Made by a program: the position numbers and the translations under genes
In this document: positions 53,195 through 63,621 of the stretch, in pieces
Layout: each line of letters opens with the position of its first letter
Position numbering within the stretch: the first letter of the stretch is position 1
Notes under the pieces: model-generated
Told to the model about the DNA's origin: nothing
What the model saw: only the letters and a program-made list of their open reading frames with translations
Database searches by the model: none
DNA from: Ceriagrion tenellum
Lineage: Eukaryota; Arthropoda; Insecta; Odonata; Coenagrionidae
Direction of reading: 5' to 3'
DNA: 64,000 nt
NCBI GenBank assembly: GCA_963169105.1
Contig: OY720637.1
Coordinates: 56,442,964-56,506,963, forward strand

Positions 53195-53920
53195 ATCTAC
53201 GAAGTACCAATATAGCCACCTACTGGATGTGTGGCAGAGAGTGGCACCACGCCAATGGCATGCATTTATCGCGCATCCCAAACAAGGTCGAACTCCTCAA
53301 CCGCACGAGATAGCCATGCAGGGTGATGCGTTATTAATAATGAAAAGTAATTAAATACAAGTCCCAGGTCTATTCTACCCACCGAGTTATGTAATTTCAT
53401 ATAAAATGTCTTGCACAAACTTTTATGGCCCCTTATTCTTAGCAAAAAAAGTGACCCTTCATATATTCGTTCGGTAATCTATTTTCTTTGTCGTCTATTT
53501 GTTTGTAAACATTTCTACTGTAATACATTTCTGTCTTGTTAAATATGTTGTGCGTCGTCCGAAAAAAACTCTTCGAACTTACGCGAAGTAGTCCACCTAT
53601 TTCTTTTCGATCTGTCACAAATTCTCAGCCTGATTCATTCGACAATTCAATCCCTCTGCTAAGTTTATTTTAACAACTTTTTTCCGATTATTGCTGCTCT
53701 CCGCTGAACCTAATCTATTTCTGAGTTTTATCTTGTTTCGTACTGGTCCGGCATACTCTAACGATAAGTGTGGTCTTTCTATAGAGAGAAAAACAGTATC
53801 GCTTTTTCACCTACTCATCACATTTGTCCAGTATTCTTATTACGATTACCTATTTGTGATTAGATTACTCGAAGATTTCTCTTACGTATTTCCTCCAAGA
53901 GAGGTGTTTGGGTGCTAGGT
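53195..53920 (-). mobile_element. CR1-like element, old copy
   Basis: The left end (GCCACCTACTGGATGTGTGG-CAGAGAGTGG, about 53215-53250) resembles the CR1-like 3' repeat. At 53590-53790 the bottom strand encodes a RPHLSLEYAGPV segment followed by an RNRLGSAESSNN stretch, a damaged form of the (A)RPHLEYA-VWDP motif seen at 29.7 kb. The order and spacing agree with the 29-kb copy. Confidence 0.5.
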
Positions 53921-54071
53921 AAGGCTTGCACCCAAGTATTGCCTCTACTGCCGCTTCATTTTTATAAATGGGTTTGATTAATATGCAGTGTGGTTTAAGT
54001 TGACAGATTGATTTCTTTTACAGAGTAACAGCCGTTACTGAGTTTTGATGAATTCGTAACCACACGAAAAG

Positions 54072-54707
54072 TCAGTGACACCAGGCACCCAAACTCCCTA
54101 TGGGATATCGACACTTATGTGGATGGGCTTCACGATAATTACGGTGTTCCCCAAGGCAACGAACTAGGCCTTCCCGCCCTAATAGCGTAATAAAGTCCTC
54201 CTTTTTCGAGTATAGGCGGTTCACCGACACCGCCCCCTTCACCCTCCAAGTATATATGGTACCCTCTTTAAGAAGCCATTTTACGGGTTGGGTAAGAAAA
54301 GGGTTCCCTGCAGTCCCGACGGGGATACTTTCTCTACCGTGGGTTTCTTTCTCCGCACGCGGGGAGGGAGTCGGGCCCTTTTTCACTCTTCTCTCCCCAC
54401 CCTTCCCTTCATCTTTGCCCGACCGTGACTAAAAAGGTCGCATCCCTCCCCCCACCATCCCCTCGGGGACATAAAAGTGTCCTCGTGCCCCAAAAGATGG
54501 AGTTGTATCTTCTGGGCCGCGTGTTGTGTGTGCTTTTGTGTCTGTGTGTACGGGGTCTTTTGGCTCGGGGTACTTCCAAACGAGGTACCCTCCACGTTTT
54601 GAGGTGGCCAGTAGGGTTGGACGACATTGCGGGTTACCTCCCGCGATATGCCATAGACATCGAGAGTTTACGCGTGGTGATATGTTTTGATGAGTAATAT
54701 CAGTCAA
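54072..54707 (-). other. GC-rich block with two in-phase bottom-strand open frames
   Basis: Two open frames (54429-54707, 92 codons; 54072-54386, 104 codons) lie in the same bottom-strand phase and are separated by a short gap containing a stop codon. Together they span 212 codons. The second contains VKWLLKEGTIYTWRVKGAVS and LLGREGLVRCLGEHRNYREA. I do not recognise a domain. It might be an unrecognised retroelement leader or a real but degraded gene; GC-rich composition alone also lengthens open frames. Confidence 0.3.
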
Positions 54708-54849
54708 TATACAATATCTGTGTGTTGGGCAAACTCCACGAGACGTTTTCGCAAGATGTACGTATTACGTATTTTATGTTATTGTAACTTTTATGTTTCT
54801 CTATGTACTTTATGACTGCCACCATGGCAAAAGCCACGCCTATTTCGCT

Positions 54850-54975
54850 GGATTTGGTGTTCTACCAGCTGATTAGTAGGTTTTTAAAATGTCCTTTCCA
54901 CTAATTCCTCATTTGTGGAATATCTTTTCACTCTGATATGTATTTCATACCCATCATCAGATGTCCCTTTAGTAA
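54850..54975 (-). repeat. Possible hammerhead-like motif with flank
   Basis: The bottom strand reads CATCTGATGATGGGTATGAA then ATACATATCAGAGTG, close to the CTGATGATG ... GAAAC layout of the other units but with GAAAT instead of GAAAC and no inverted partner. Confidence 0.25.
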
Positions 54976-55635
54976 TTGTACGAAAAGTTATATTTTTCGT
55001 TGTGCCGTATCAATTGCGAGTTGAAATTTGGGTTCTTTCCATTAACGTTTAACGATCGATATCCAGCTATTGACGGGAGTAGACTGCGACAGGCTGTTGG
55101 CTCAATGAAATGAAACTCAGCCAGTGTTTTTTCACGCATCCGCGTATATCTGCGTATAGCTGCGTACGTATGACTCATTCCCTCGGATCGCTGTGGTGAG
55201 GCAGCGGGCGATGGTCGGCCAATTCACTAAATGGACTTCGGCGATCGCCGTCGCAAATTGATATCACCATTTATTTCGCAATCGCCAAATCTAAATACGA
55301 ATTGCTTTGTCAAAATGCTGGGACGCCGATTGTAGTATTGGTTCGTTAGTTACAATGCTGATGTTTGGCATGCATTCAAAGAGTTCCATAATGCACTTAA
55401 ATCGTCGTAAGCGTCGTGTGGGATATAATACCGTATAAACATAAGTTTCCTCACGGTGATTTCAGGCCGTTATGCACTATGCACTTGCGAAACTCAATTA
55501 GGTCTTTTTGTTCATGATATTTTAGTTTCCGGAGAAGGTAACGTACAGGTAGACGGGAGAAATAGCTTGTTAAGGTGAGATACTGTCATTTATTTCAAGC
55601 TCAGGACTTTTTCTGAGTAGTCTGAATCGAAATAA
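54976..55635. other. Intronic stretch, nothing recognised
   Basis: Average composition; a few imperfect CG-rich palindromic words (GGCGATCGCC at about 55238). No gene. Confidence 0.3.
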
Positions 55636-55799
55636 ATGGCATTTAATTCACATTTCGGTGTAACAACCCGATGTTCCTCCTTCCTTCTGCCTCCCCTTAT
55701 ATTGGAAGTTCGCGACATCTCCGTTTGTTGTCCAAAATTGTTATCCTTTTCCTCTTCTGTACTCACAGAGCGTTCTCCACCAACTTCCACGGAAAATTA

Positions 55800-56530
55800 T
55801 AAGCTTGCCGGTAAAAATTTACGACGCGAATTCGTGTGCGTCGCCGACGTGGATGCCAGCCAGTTCCGTGTGGCTCTTGCAACAATGGCCGCGGGGGTCG
55901 AAAATATGCACCAGCCCCGTGGGGTTCGGTTATAAAAGGCATTTCGCCTTTGCGATCCCTTGCGTGGGTGAGTGGCGGATGGGGGTGGGTTGTCGAGAGT
56001 GCGTGGAATCTTGTCGGGTAGGCTCGGGGAGGGTTTTGGAGTGGATAGCGGGGTGGGGGGGCGAGAGGAAGGACGAGGACGCTTCGTGTCTTGACCGGTC
56101 GAGATGCAGGTCTCTGCTCGTCCTTCCTCCGTCGGGGGGCGGTGAATTTCACTCGGACGAAGGAGAGAGAGAGGCGGTGGTCTCTCTGTTTCACGGGCCT
56201 TCCAGCCCCCTACAGGTCGTTGTTCTCTTCGGGGAAGGGGGCGTCATATTTCGCGCACACCTTTTCCACCCCGACGCCTTCTGCCTCGCCTTCCCCTCCC
56301 GCGCACCCTTGACCATTAAAATATTTCGGTGCGAGCCCCCGGTGTTTGGGAGTCAATGGGGACTTACTGGCTTCTTCTCCCCCTAATTGCCTGCCTGCCG
56401 CTGAGCCCACCGAGGAATGTCCCCATGGCTTGGGCATTCTCGCCTCCTCGTGTAAGAAATGCGATGGAATCCTCAGGGGGTACAATGAGGGAAACCGTTA
56501 AAAAGCGACGGGGGGTGGCGGGGACTGAAG
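55800..56530. other. CpG-rich block with a TATAAAAGG word
   Basis: About 700 bp are G+C- and CpG-rich. TATAAAAGG at 55931-55939 stands at the start of the richest part, inside an AAAGGC-atttc-GCCTTT inverted pair. A + strand frame is open for 193 codons (55805-56386), but the other strand is open too (143 codons) and neither peptide matches a family. It could be an internal promoter or enhancer of the glypican gene, or a retroelement leader. Confidence 0.35.
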
Positions 56531-56531
56531 T

Positions 56532-57209
56532 CCGTTTATCCTCGTGAGATTTGTTTCACTCGACAAATATCGACAGGGGAGTGTGGTCACAGTTTCCGCC
56601 TCGGGCCCACTGGCGAAGGCGACGAGAATCAAATATCGCCATCGTTCGTGGGTGGTGATCAATGGATCGGAAAAATCAGGAAATGTGGTGTGGAAATTTC
56701 CTGGAACAGAAAATGGCAGTGAAAATTCTGAATTTCATTTTAAATACATTTTTCACTGAGAGGTTCACGTTTAAGAACAAATTGCCTCTTATTTTCATTT
56801 CCTCATCCAACTATTTTCATGCCTTTTCTAGCATTTCCTTGGCATAAATGTTAAGAAGCATAGGCGACATTGGATAGCCCTGCCTCACCCCACAACATAC
56901 AGCTGACCTGTCTGTCAGCGACGTAAGTCGTAGACCCGTTTATCCTCATGAGATTTGTTTCACACGGCAAATATCGACTGGGGAGTGTGGTCACAGTTGC
57001 CGCCTCGGGCTGTAATCGTCCCGCTGGCGAAGGTGACGAGAAACAAATATCGTCATCGTTCGTGGATGGTGATCTATTGATCGGAAAAATCACCAAATTT
57101 GGTATTATGCAACTGTGGAGAAATTTCCTAGGACAGAAAATGGCAGTGAAAATTATGAATGTCCTTTTAAATACATACCTATTTGGCTGAGAGGTTCATG
57201 TTGAAGAAA
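56532..57209. repeat. Direct duplication (~250-bp units, 404-bp offset) around a reverse-transcriptase fragment
   Basis: 56532-56778 and 56936-57209 are the same segment: CCGTTTATCCTC(G/A)TGAGAT, GGGGAGTGTGGTCACAGTT, CAAATATCG-CATCGTTCGTG, ACAGAAAATGGCAGTGAAAA, GAGAGGTTCA. They flank about 155 bp of reverse-transcriptase sequence. The second unit has small extra pieces. Confidence 0.85.
56779..56930 (-). mobile_element. Reverse-transcriptase palm fragment
   Basis: The bottom strand encodes CCGVRQGYPMSPMLLNIYA then KEMLEKA, the G-RQG-P-SP-LFN-Y-E-M block of reverse transcriptases. It matches 60600-60720 closely and probably belongs to family C. Confidence 0.75.
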
Positions 57210-58580
57210 GCATTGTCATTTTTCCATTTTTCACTACCCTTCAATCAGTTTACCACGTGGTACATATTTTTCACTAATAGACGCAGACCTAATAAACGCA
57301 AACTTTGAATTCAAACCTTCTGACTGGGTTCTCTTAAAACGATTATTTTATCTAGTCTAGATGTATAATTTTATATTTTTGTGGAGGTTGAAAAACATTT
57401 CACTGAAAAATTTATTTGTATCGATGAAAACTACATCGTTTTCTGGTATATCATTCCTTGCTCATGTTACTGGATTTAAGGTACATAAACTATACACAAG
57501 TTATGTTGTGCAGTGTGGTATTATTCATTATCGTCATTAATTACCGCACTCAGCCATACCTGTGATAAAATATTTTCATGTAATATCTCATAAATGTCTG
57601 ATATTATTATCGTCATTAATTACCGCCCTCAGCCGTACCTGTGTCCGACATTTGTCCCTCAACATAAATCTAACGCCAATGGGCATCCATATTTTTTCCT
57701 GCATATAGGACGAATGAAGAGTGGGATGGATTCATTTTTCTTTATGGTTGGATTTGTTCTCCTTAGACATAGACGAAAGCGGCCAGAAGTATCTGCGCAA
57801 AGTTGAGCTGATGGCATCCAGAAAAAAATGAGGGGACTTTGCCCCTTCTCCTTATCAATGGGAGCAATATTTTTAGCAATATAGCCTTAGCAATATTTTT
57901 ATCATATCACTTAAGATTAGAAAATCTTGAGGACTCATAACATTCTCATTTATATCATGTTGATATTTTTCTTCTTTTTTTTCTTTTTTAAATGCTCCAT
58001 TATATTTCATTTGGCCCAGCTGGCAGTGTGTGGCATGATGGAGTGAGAGACATTGTAATGTGGTTTTATTTTCTCTATATATATTCTATATTTCCATTTG
58101 AAGAATTTATGTACAAGAAGAACTGAAATAGTGCTTAATATTTCGCCACCGTATACTCATTATATTATTCCTGCTGTGGAGAACAGTTATTTTGGAGAGC
58201 AATGTATGTTCCTGTATTTGGTGGTTTATCTCCGTGGCTTATCAATGTTTATATTGTGATTTTGTGTATGGGTTGACTGAAAAGGTAAAACGGAATTGGA
58301 GCTCATGATATAGACAGTAGGGTATTGATTGGTGGAATTATAAGAGAAAATGAAAAGGTAGAATGAGTGTGCTGTAAAAGGATTTTGCACCCTCTGTGAG
58401 ATGAAGGGAAATGTAACCAAATCACTGGTTTCATCGAAATGGGACAATAAGCCTTCATAAGTGTTTTTTTCCCTTGAAACTGTCATACATTACATTTCTG
58501 ATTTTCTCTTTGAGACTGATTGTGATTCCTACCCCCATGGCTACTTGAGATGCATGGCTAATACCTTCATTTTATTTTAG

Positions 58581-58737
58581 GTACTTGGAGTGTGTTGGTG
58601 AACATATGAAAGACTTGAAGCCTTTTGGAGATGTTCCTCACAAGCTTTCTGTGCAGGTTAAGCGTTCCTTCGTGGCAACCCGGGCCTTCGCCCAAGCACT
58701 GTCTGTTGCAGCTACTGTTTCATCCAGGATGTCATCC
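58581..58737 (+). CDS. dlp: Glypican Dally-like, internal exon c
   Basis: It encodes (K)YLECVGEHMKDLKPFGDVP, HKLSVQVKRSFVATRAFAQA and LSVAATVSSRMSS, 52 full codons after completing a split Lys. YLEC----M--L-PFGDVP-KL--QV-R-FVA-R-F-Q-L--A--V is a core glypican segment. The FGDVP-KL wording is typical of the GPC4/6 and Dally-like branch, which is the main reason for choosing dlp over dally. The cysteine of YLEC is one of the invariant disulfide cysteines. Acceptor TTTATTTTAG and donor GTGAGT (58738), phase 0 at the end. Only 659 bp separate it from exon d. Confidence 0.93.
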
Positions 58738-59396
58738 GTGAGTTATTAATCCATCTTCTTTCTCATCAATTTCATCAAAACTATTGTTCCCCTTGACCAT
58801 GAAAGAGTAGAATTCTTTTTAAAGGGTAGAGTTTTCTGTCTGCATGCAATTTTTTTCTTATGATCATAACTTTGCTCTTTCTTCCTATAAGTGTTTCCCT
58901 ACTATCTTTTAAAGCAAATTGTATTAGATTTTTCTATTAATTGTGGATCAGGTTTGGGGTAAAAGCCTTATCTAAATTTCTGAGTTATAGTTAACGATTA
59001 AAGCTAAGTTATAAGAACAAATGTTACTACATGAGACCTATCTTTGAATCTTGCTCTGAGAAAATCATCATGTATGCCACTTTATATGGCAAACAAGTTG
59101 TATTTGTTCCCAAAATGGAGACTCATAAATTTTAGCTTAAAGTGTGTGGTCTCTCCTTGGCTAATTATAAGACTCGTCTTTTTCTCTATTTTGGTTAATG
59201 CTCAAATTTAGTGAAAGGATGCTTTTTGTATGTTTTCTGCTTTGGTTAGTTAGGCTGCTGTGTCTTCAACTTGCTTGAATGATCGAAAGAAATTGTTCTT
59301 GATAAGTCTTTGTCTGTCTCGTAGAATATGTAGGACGGTGGAAATTTAATTGAGGTGTTGCATTGAATTATTTTACATTTAATTTCTCGATTTCAG
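58738..59396 (+). other. dlp: Glypican intron, 659 bp
   Basis: Donor GTGAGT, acceptor CTCGATTTCAG, phase 0. AT-rich, no repeat recognised. Confidence 0.85.
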
Positions 59397-59565
59397 TTAA
59401 CTCCAGGGCCTGCATGTGGAGTGGCTCTCATGAGAATGACTCACTGCCCAGCATGTCGAGGTCTCCCTTCTGCCCTCAAGGCTTGCTCCAACTATTGCAT
59501 CAATGTTATGAAAGGCTGCCTTGTGCAACATGCTGAGATTGACACAGAATGGAATCATTTTGTTG
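59397..59565 (+). CDS. dlp: Glypican Dally-like, internal exon d (cysteine-rich segment)
   Basis: It encodes LTPGPACGVALMRMTHCPAC, RGLPSALKACSNYCINVMKG and CLVQHAEIDTEWNHFV. Six cysteines fall in C-(A)--M--C--C-G----K-C--YC-NVM-GCL order, the most diagnostic glypican signature. It forms disulfides in the ectodomain that sits close to the membrane-distal N-lobe. The exon begins in phase 0, ends one base into a codon that exon e completes as Asp, and uses acceptor TTTCAG (59391-59396) and donor GTAAGA (59566). No frame damage. Confidence 0.94.
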
Positions 59566-61551
59566 GTAAGATATTATGTCAGGCATTGAATTGCAAATCT
59601 TATATAACTCTCTCATATAACTTACAAAATATGTATTTATAGATCAGATTAAGGTAGGCAAATCTTAAGTCTTGCTGAGAATGTTCTGTCATAAGTTTTC
59701 TTCTAATGGTAAACATCTCTTTTGCCTGCTCATATCTCTTCCAAATATCCCAGAAACTACACCATTTTCAATTAAAATATTACAAGTATGTATGAAGCTG
59801 TAAGGTTCCATTCGTTTTGGTCCATTTTTTGCTGATTTTATGTTTGGTTGATTATTCACTTTCTTCAAAAATAGCATTACTCTGTTTATATTGCTAATAA
59901 GAGTTATGACACATTTCTCAGCCAACATGATTCCTTTAGCATCAGTCCTGAAATGCTGCTTATCAATTGTTACCAGCTTATAGTAATCAAATTCTAGTGT
60001 ACATTTTTATGTCTCATGGCCATTAAATTATAATTCATGGAATAGGATGACGTAATTAATTGATAACTATTTTCTGATAACTTAATCATTGACATATGGA
60101 AATATGGGTTACGAATTGAATTTTCTTTTAAGAAATATGCTGTTCGAGTGGTAGAAATGTTATTATCATCATTTCAGTAATCTAATGGTTAAGGTATGTT
60201 TAAATGGTAGAGAGTAAAATTCCTTTACATTTTCACATGTGCATGGCCCTATCTTCTGATAATATTTGTTACTTCATCTCAGCATATGTCCTACCCTTCT
60301 TCATTCCATCTCCAAAATCTAATCTCTTTCTTCCTCTTGCCCCCTTACCAAAAATCCTCCTATTTATCTCAGCCATGGGCAAACCTTCGCCCCTCGTTAC
60401 CTCCTTCAACTAGGTACCTACTGATTCATCCTGGTCTCTTCCAGAAGTTCCATGAGAATCTACATTAGTTTTCCTATGATTCATCTTTAACTCATATTTC
60501 CTATGTAGAACATGCCTTGCATCTAAAGCTTGCAATCTTCTCTATGATGTACGAAGTAATGCTTCAACATCCTCAAATATAACCAATTTTATCAGCTGGC
60601 CTCTTATTTTCAATCCTTGATCCAGCTCTTTTCATGCCTTTTCCTACCATTTCCTCAGCGTTAATGTTAAGAAGCATCAGTGATATTGGGTACTCCCGCT
60701 TCTCCCCACAACCTGCAGCTGCCCAGTGCCCACTCACTCTGTCCTGTGCCCTCTGGGACATGTTAAGTTTAGGATGAGTGTCCTGTCTCAACTACCTACT
60801 CCTATTTTATCCAGTATCTACTTTAGTTTTCCCATTTTTATCTATTGCCTTTTATAAATCCACTGAGCGAGGAAAAAATGGTGATCATATTCGAATATTC
60901 CTTTCCATTGGTGTTTTCATTACTGCAGTCGCATCCCGAGTTGCCTTCCTCAAGCCAAATTGGTCATCCCCCAATCAGTAATTTCTTCTTTTCTCCTACC
61001 TTTTATTTATTATTCAAAGTGAAACTTTTGCTGCATGTGAAATTAAACTAATGTATCTTTGGTCCTTGTCTTCAGATGATTTCCTCTGCACTTAGTAGCT
61101 AGATTCTTCACTTACTCAAATGTATTATCATCTACTCTCACAGCTTTTCCTGCCTTAATCTCTTGTAATGATCATTCTATTTTGCTGTCAAGTAACTCTT
61201 ATATGAGGTTATTCTTATCCGTTATTCTCTCATTCAGTTGTTATTAGCTCTCATAGTATATGATTTACTTCCATATTCAGGGTAATTGATTGTTAGGAAG
61301 GCTTCCCCAGTCCCACTTCCTAATGGTAGGTGTAACATGACACCATTACATCAACACATTTTGTTTGGCTTCTACTCTTCGATGTATGAGGAACGGGTGA
61401 CCCTACCAGAAGCACTAGTTATTGCTCCTGCCAGTCCAGCTCTAGGGTTCATTAGTTTGTGCAAGCATTCCCACTATGTCAAGGTTTTAGTCCAAGAGAA
61501 GGGTGAAATGGTATGTTTCATGTAACAATGTAACCTTTTTCTCATTAACAG
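59566..61551 (+). other. dlp: Glypican intron, 2.0 kb
   Basis: Donor GTAAGA, acceptor CTCATTAACAG, phase 1. The middle (60185-60900) is a family C retrotransposon copy. 59600-60180 and 60900-61540 contain nothing else recognised; the latter may hold further, badly decayed reverse-transcriptase sequence. Confidence 0.8.
60185..60900 (-). mobile_element. Family C retrotransposon copy with reverse-transcriptase part
   Basis: On the bottom strand, from 60900 down, frames give VDLYKRQ-like, NMSQRAQDRV, a G-(R/K)-REYPISLMLLNINAEEM block, NKRPADKIG (a worn FADD box), FEDVEALLRTS and LKMNHRKTNVD. From 60440 down to 60190 comes the family C C-terminal and 3' tail order (complement of CAGCATATGTCCTACCCTTC, AAAATCTAATCTCTTTCTTC). 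The palm and tail are closer together than an intact element would need, so an internal piece is lost. It connects the family C tails elsewhere to a GVRQG-P-SP-type reverse transcriptase. Confidence 0.7.
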
Positions 61552-61682
61552 ATGCTGTTGATAAAGTGACCGATCGTCTTGTTGGACCCTTTAACATTGA
61601 GGTAGTTGTGGAGCCTATAAATATCAAGATTTCTGAAGCGATAATGAACTTCCAGGAAAAAGGATATGATGTTTCCCAAAAG
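61552..61682 (+). CDS. dlp: Glypican Dally-like, internal exon e
   Basis: It encodes (D)AVDKVTDRLVGPFNIEVVV, EPINIKISEAIMNFQEKGYD and VSQK. (D)A---V-(D/E)RL-GPFNIE-V--PI-(V/I)KIS-AIMN-Q ... S-KV is a conserved helical stretch of the glypican ectodomain; GPFNIE and KISEAIMN are nearly invariant in the GPC4/6/Dally-like branch. The exon finishes the Asp codon of exon d and ends exactly after Lys (phase 0) before donor GTATGA at 61683. The acceptor CATTAACAG has a weak pyrimidine tract. Confidence 0.93.
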
Positions 61683-63408
61683 GTATGATTTATTCTGTTG
61701 TTACTGATAATCTCAATCATTTGGTTTGATTTATGTTTTAATGGTCCATTATTTCAAAAAAGTTTGCTTCTGCTAATCAATGGATTTCATTTTTTCTTAT
61801 TGCATTTCTCATGTGATTGAAGCAGTATTACTTTTAACTGAGGTGATGGCCTATTCTTGAAATAAGTAATAATAATATTAATTTTTCATGAGAGTTATTA
61901 TGTTTTCTTTATTTTTTTGAATTTCTTATGTGACCTTTTTATTGCTGTAAGTAATCAGTTGGATACTTATCCTCTCTGTTGTCTTTCTGTCAACCATTAA
62001 TGCAATTTTTGGTTATTAGAAGTGTAAAATGTTACTTGCATATATTTTGGCTGACAAGGATTCCTAAGCTTCTTGCAAACAGATTAAACCTTTGAACAAG
62101 AATGAAGACACTCAATCATCGTCAAATTATTGCTTCTCATTCTTTAAATAGTCCGCTTATTGAAATTATTACTTTTACATGCGCGAACAAAATGTGAGAA
62201 TAATGCATGTTTTAAGTTCTTCTTGACTTATGATTTCATATTCATGTACATTATTTTATTGTCATGAGATGATAGGTCATGGTTTTTATAATTATGGATG
62301 CTATCTCCTCCATTACCTGAAGGCTTGCAGATTTTTTTTACATCCTCCAGATTCTATGAGTATATCCTACATTTTTCTTGCATAGATATCAACAATTGAT
62401 AGTAACCCAATTATCCATATACCAAATAAAACAAGAAGTACCATCTCAAGAAATTTGGAACCTGTACTGTTTACCTGCGGATGCTTACCAGGACATTCAT
62501 TCTCTCTCTTGTTTGAACCTCGGTTCTAAATATCATTTCCAGATGTCAACCACTTTGATTCGTATTGAGAATTGCAAAAAACAGGCCCATATTACTCATG
62601 AATCATATAATAAGGCATGAACTTAACCTGAAGATGATGTAATAAACCCATCTTGCATTCATTCTTAAGACAGAAGAAGAGGACATGAACACTGTCTTGG
62701 TCCCATGCATGATTTTGGCAGAATAATAGACTGGTTGATGGCACTTTGTTGAAGCACAGTGGGCTGGGAAAAATATACTGCATTTTTTTCATGATAAGAT
62801 GTCAGCCTTTAAAAGTTTGAATCATGTTCAGCCCAACTTTTGCTGCAAGACCACTCTGGCACACTCATCAAGATTCCTGTGAGGTTCCACTTCATGTCGT
62901 AGGAATCTTACTGTACTTTGCTGAGACAAGAGTGAGCTTTGCTGAACTTTGTCTTTACAGGTTTTAACTTAGTTGTAATCTTGCGGCAAGGTTAGCAAGA
63001 TTATCATACTCCCCTCTACATATGAGCAATGTTGCATGGAGATTGCCAACATTGGCATGGTTTCAGCCAGCTTGCCGCAAGACTGGAAATCTTGCCAAGC
63101 TTTATGCAATAATAGAGTTATTCTCTATGCAATGCTCACATCATGCAATATTATATCGACCCTACATGTCATGTAGGATGTGAAAAATCTATAATAATTG
63201 TTTTGAAAAGTATAGATTAAACAGATTAACTTTTCTATCAGCCAATATATCAGCACCTTGCGAATTTAAAGATGACCTGAGGGGGAAGATTTATTGTCAA
63301 CTTCAGTATATTAGGATTGAAATTAATTGTTTCATCAATTGGAGTATTATGTAATATTTTGGCAACCATCCAACGTAGTGTTTTTAATTATTTAATTTCA
63401 TTGTTCAG
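61683..63408 (+). other. dlp: Glypican intron, 1.7 kb
   Basis: Donor GTATGA, acceptor TTCATTGTTCAG, phase 0. Around 62975-63085 a loose inverted pair (CTTGCGGCAAG and CTTGCCGCAAG) with AAGATT/AATCTT flanks is present. No gene or transposon recognised. Confidence 0.8.
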
Positions 63409-63621
63409 GTTTTCAGTGGATGTGGAAAACCAAGGCTTGGTCGTCGAGATGCCACTGAGCTACAATTCCAAACATACAAATTCGGGAGAGGAAAGAATAA
63501 GGGAGGCCGGAAAGGAGGAGGGGGTGGTGGACGAGACAGGGATGGCGATGACCATGGAGGAATGGGAGATAGTCACCGGGGACCAACTTTAGAGAGATTA
63601 GTGAAGGACATAAGGCAAAAG
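63409..63621 (+). CDS. dlp: Glypican Dally-like, internal exon f (Gly/Asp/Arg-rich loop)
   Basis: It encodes VFSGCGKPRLGRRDATELQF, QTYKFGRGKNKGGRKGGGG, then GGRDRDGDDHGGMGDSHRGP and TLERLVKDIRQK, 71 codons, phase 0 at both ends (acceptor TTGTTCAG, donor GTATGT at 63622). VF-GCG-P is the conserved glypican joint after the helical stretch. TLERLVKDIRQK starts the next conserved helix (the L-DIK-KL part of the family). Between them is a hydrophilic, glycine- and charge-rich loop; glypicans vary in this position. The cysteine brings the total in the visible exons to 11 (3+0+1+6+0+1), against 14 conserved in the family, so the remaining ones should be encoded downstream with the heparan sulfate attachment serines and GPI signal. 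Confidence 0.92.

Larger units (their letters stand above)
44943..58580 (+). other. dlp: Glypican intron, 13.6 kb
   Basis: It runs from donor GTAAGT (44943) to acceptor TTTATTTTAG (to 58580), phase 2. Recognised repeats are listed separately. Nothing is recognised in 45790-46600, 48550-50160, 51240-53190 and 57210-58580, apart from a short tandem pair around TCGTCATTAATTACCGC (57532 and 57612) in the last. Confidence 0.8.

Noticed and set aside
55805..56386. 193-codon + strand frame
   Set aside because: GC-rich block with an equally open bottom strand; no family resemblance.
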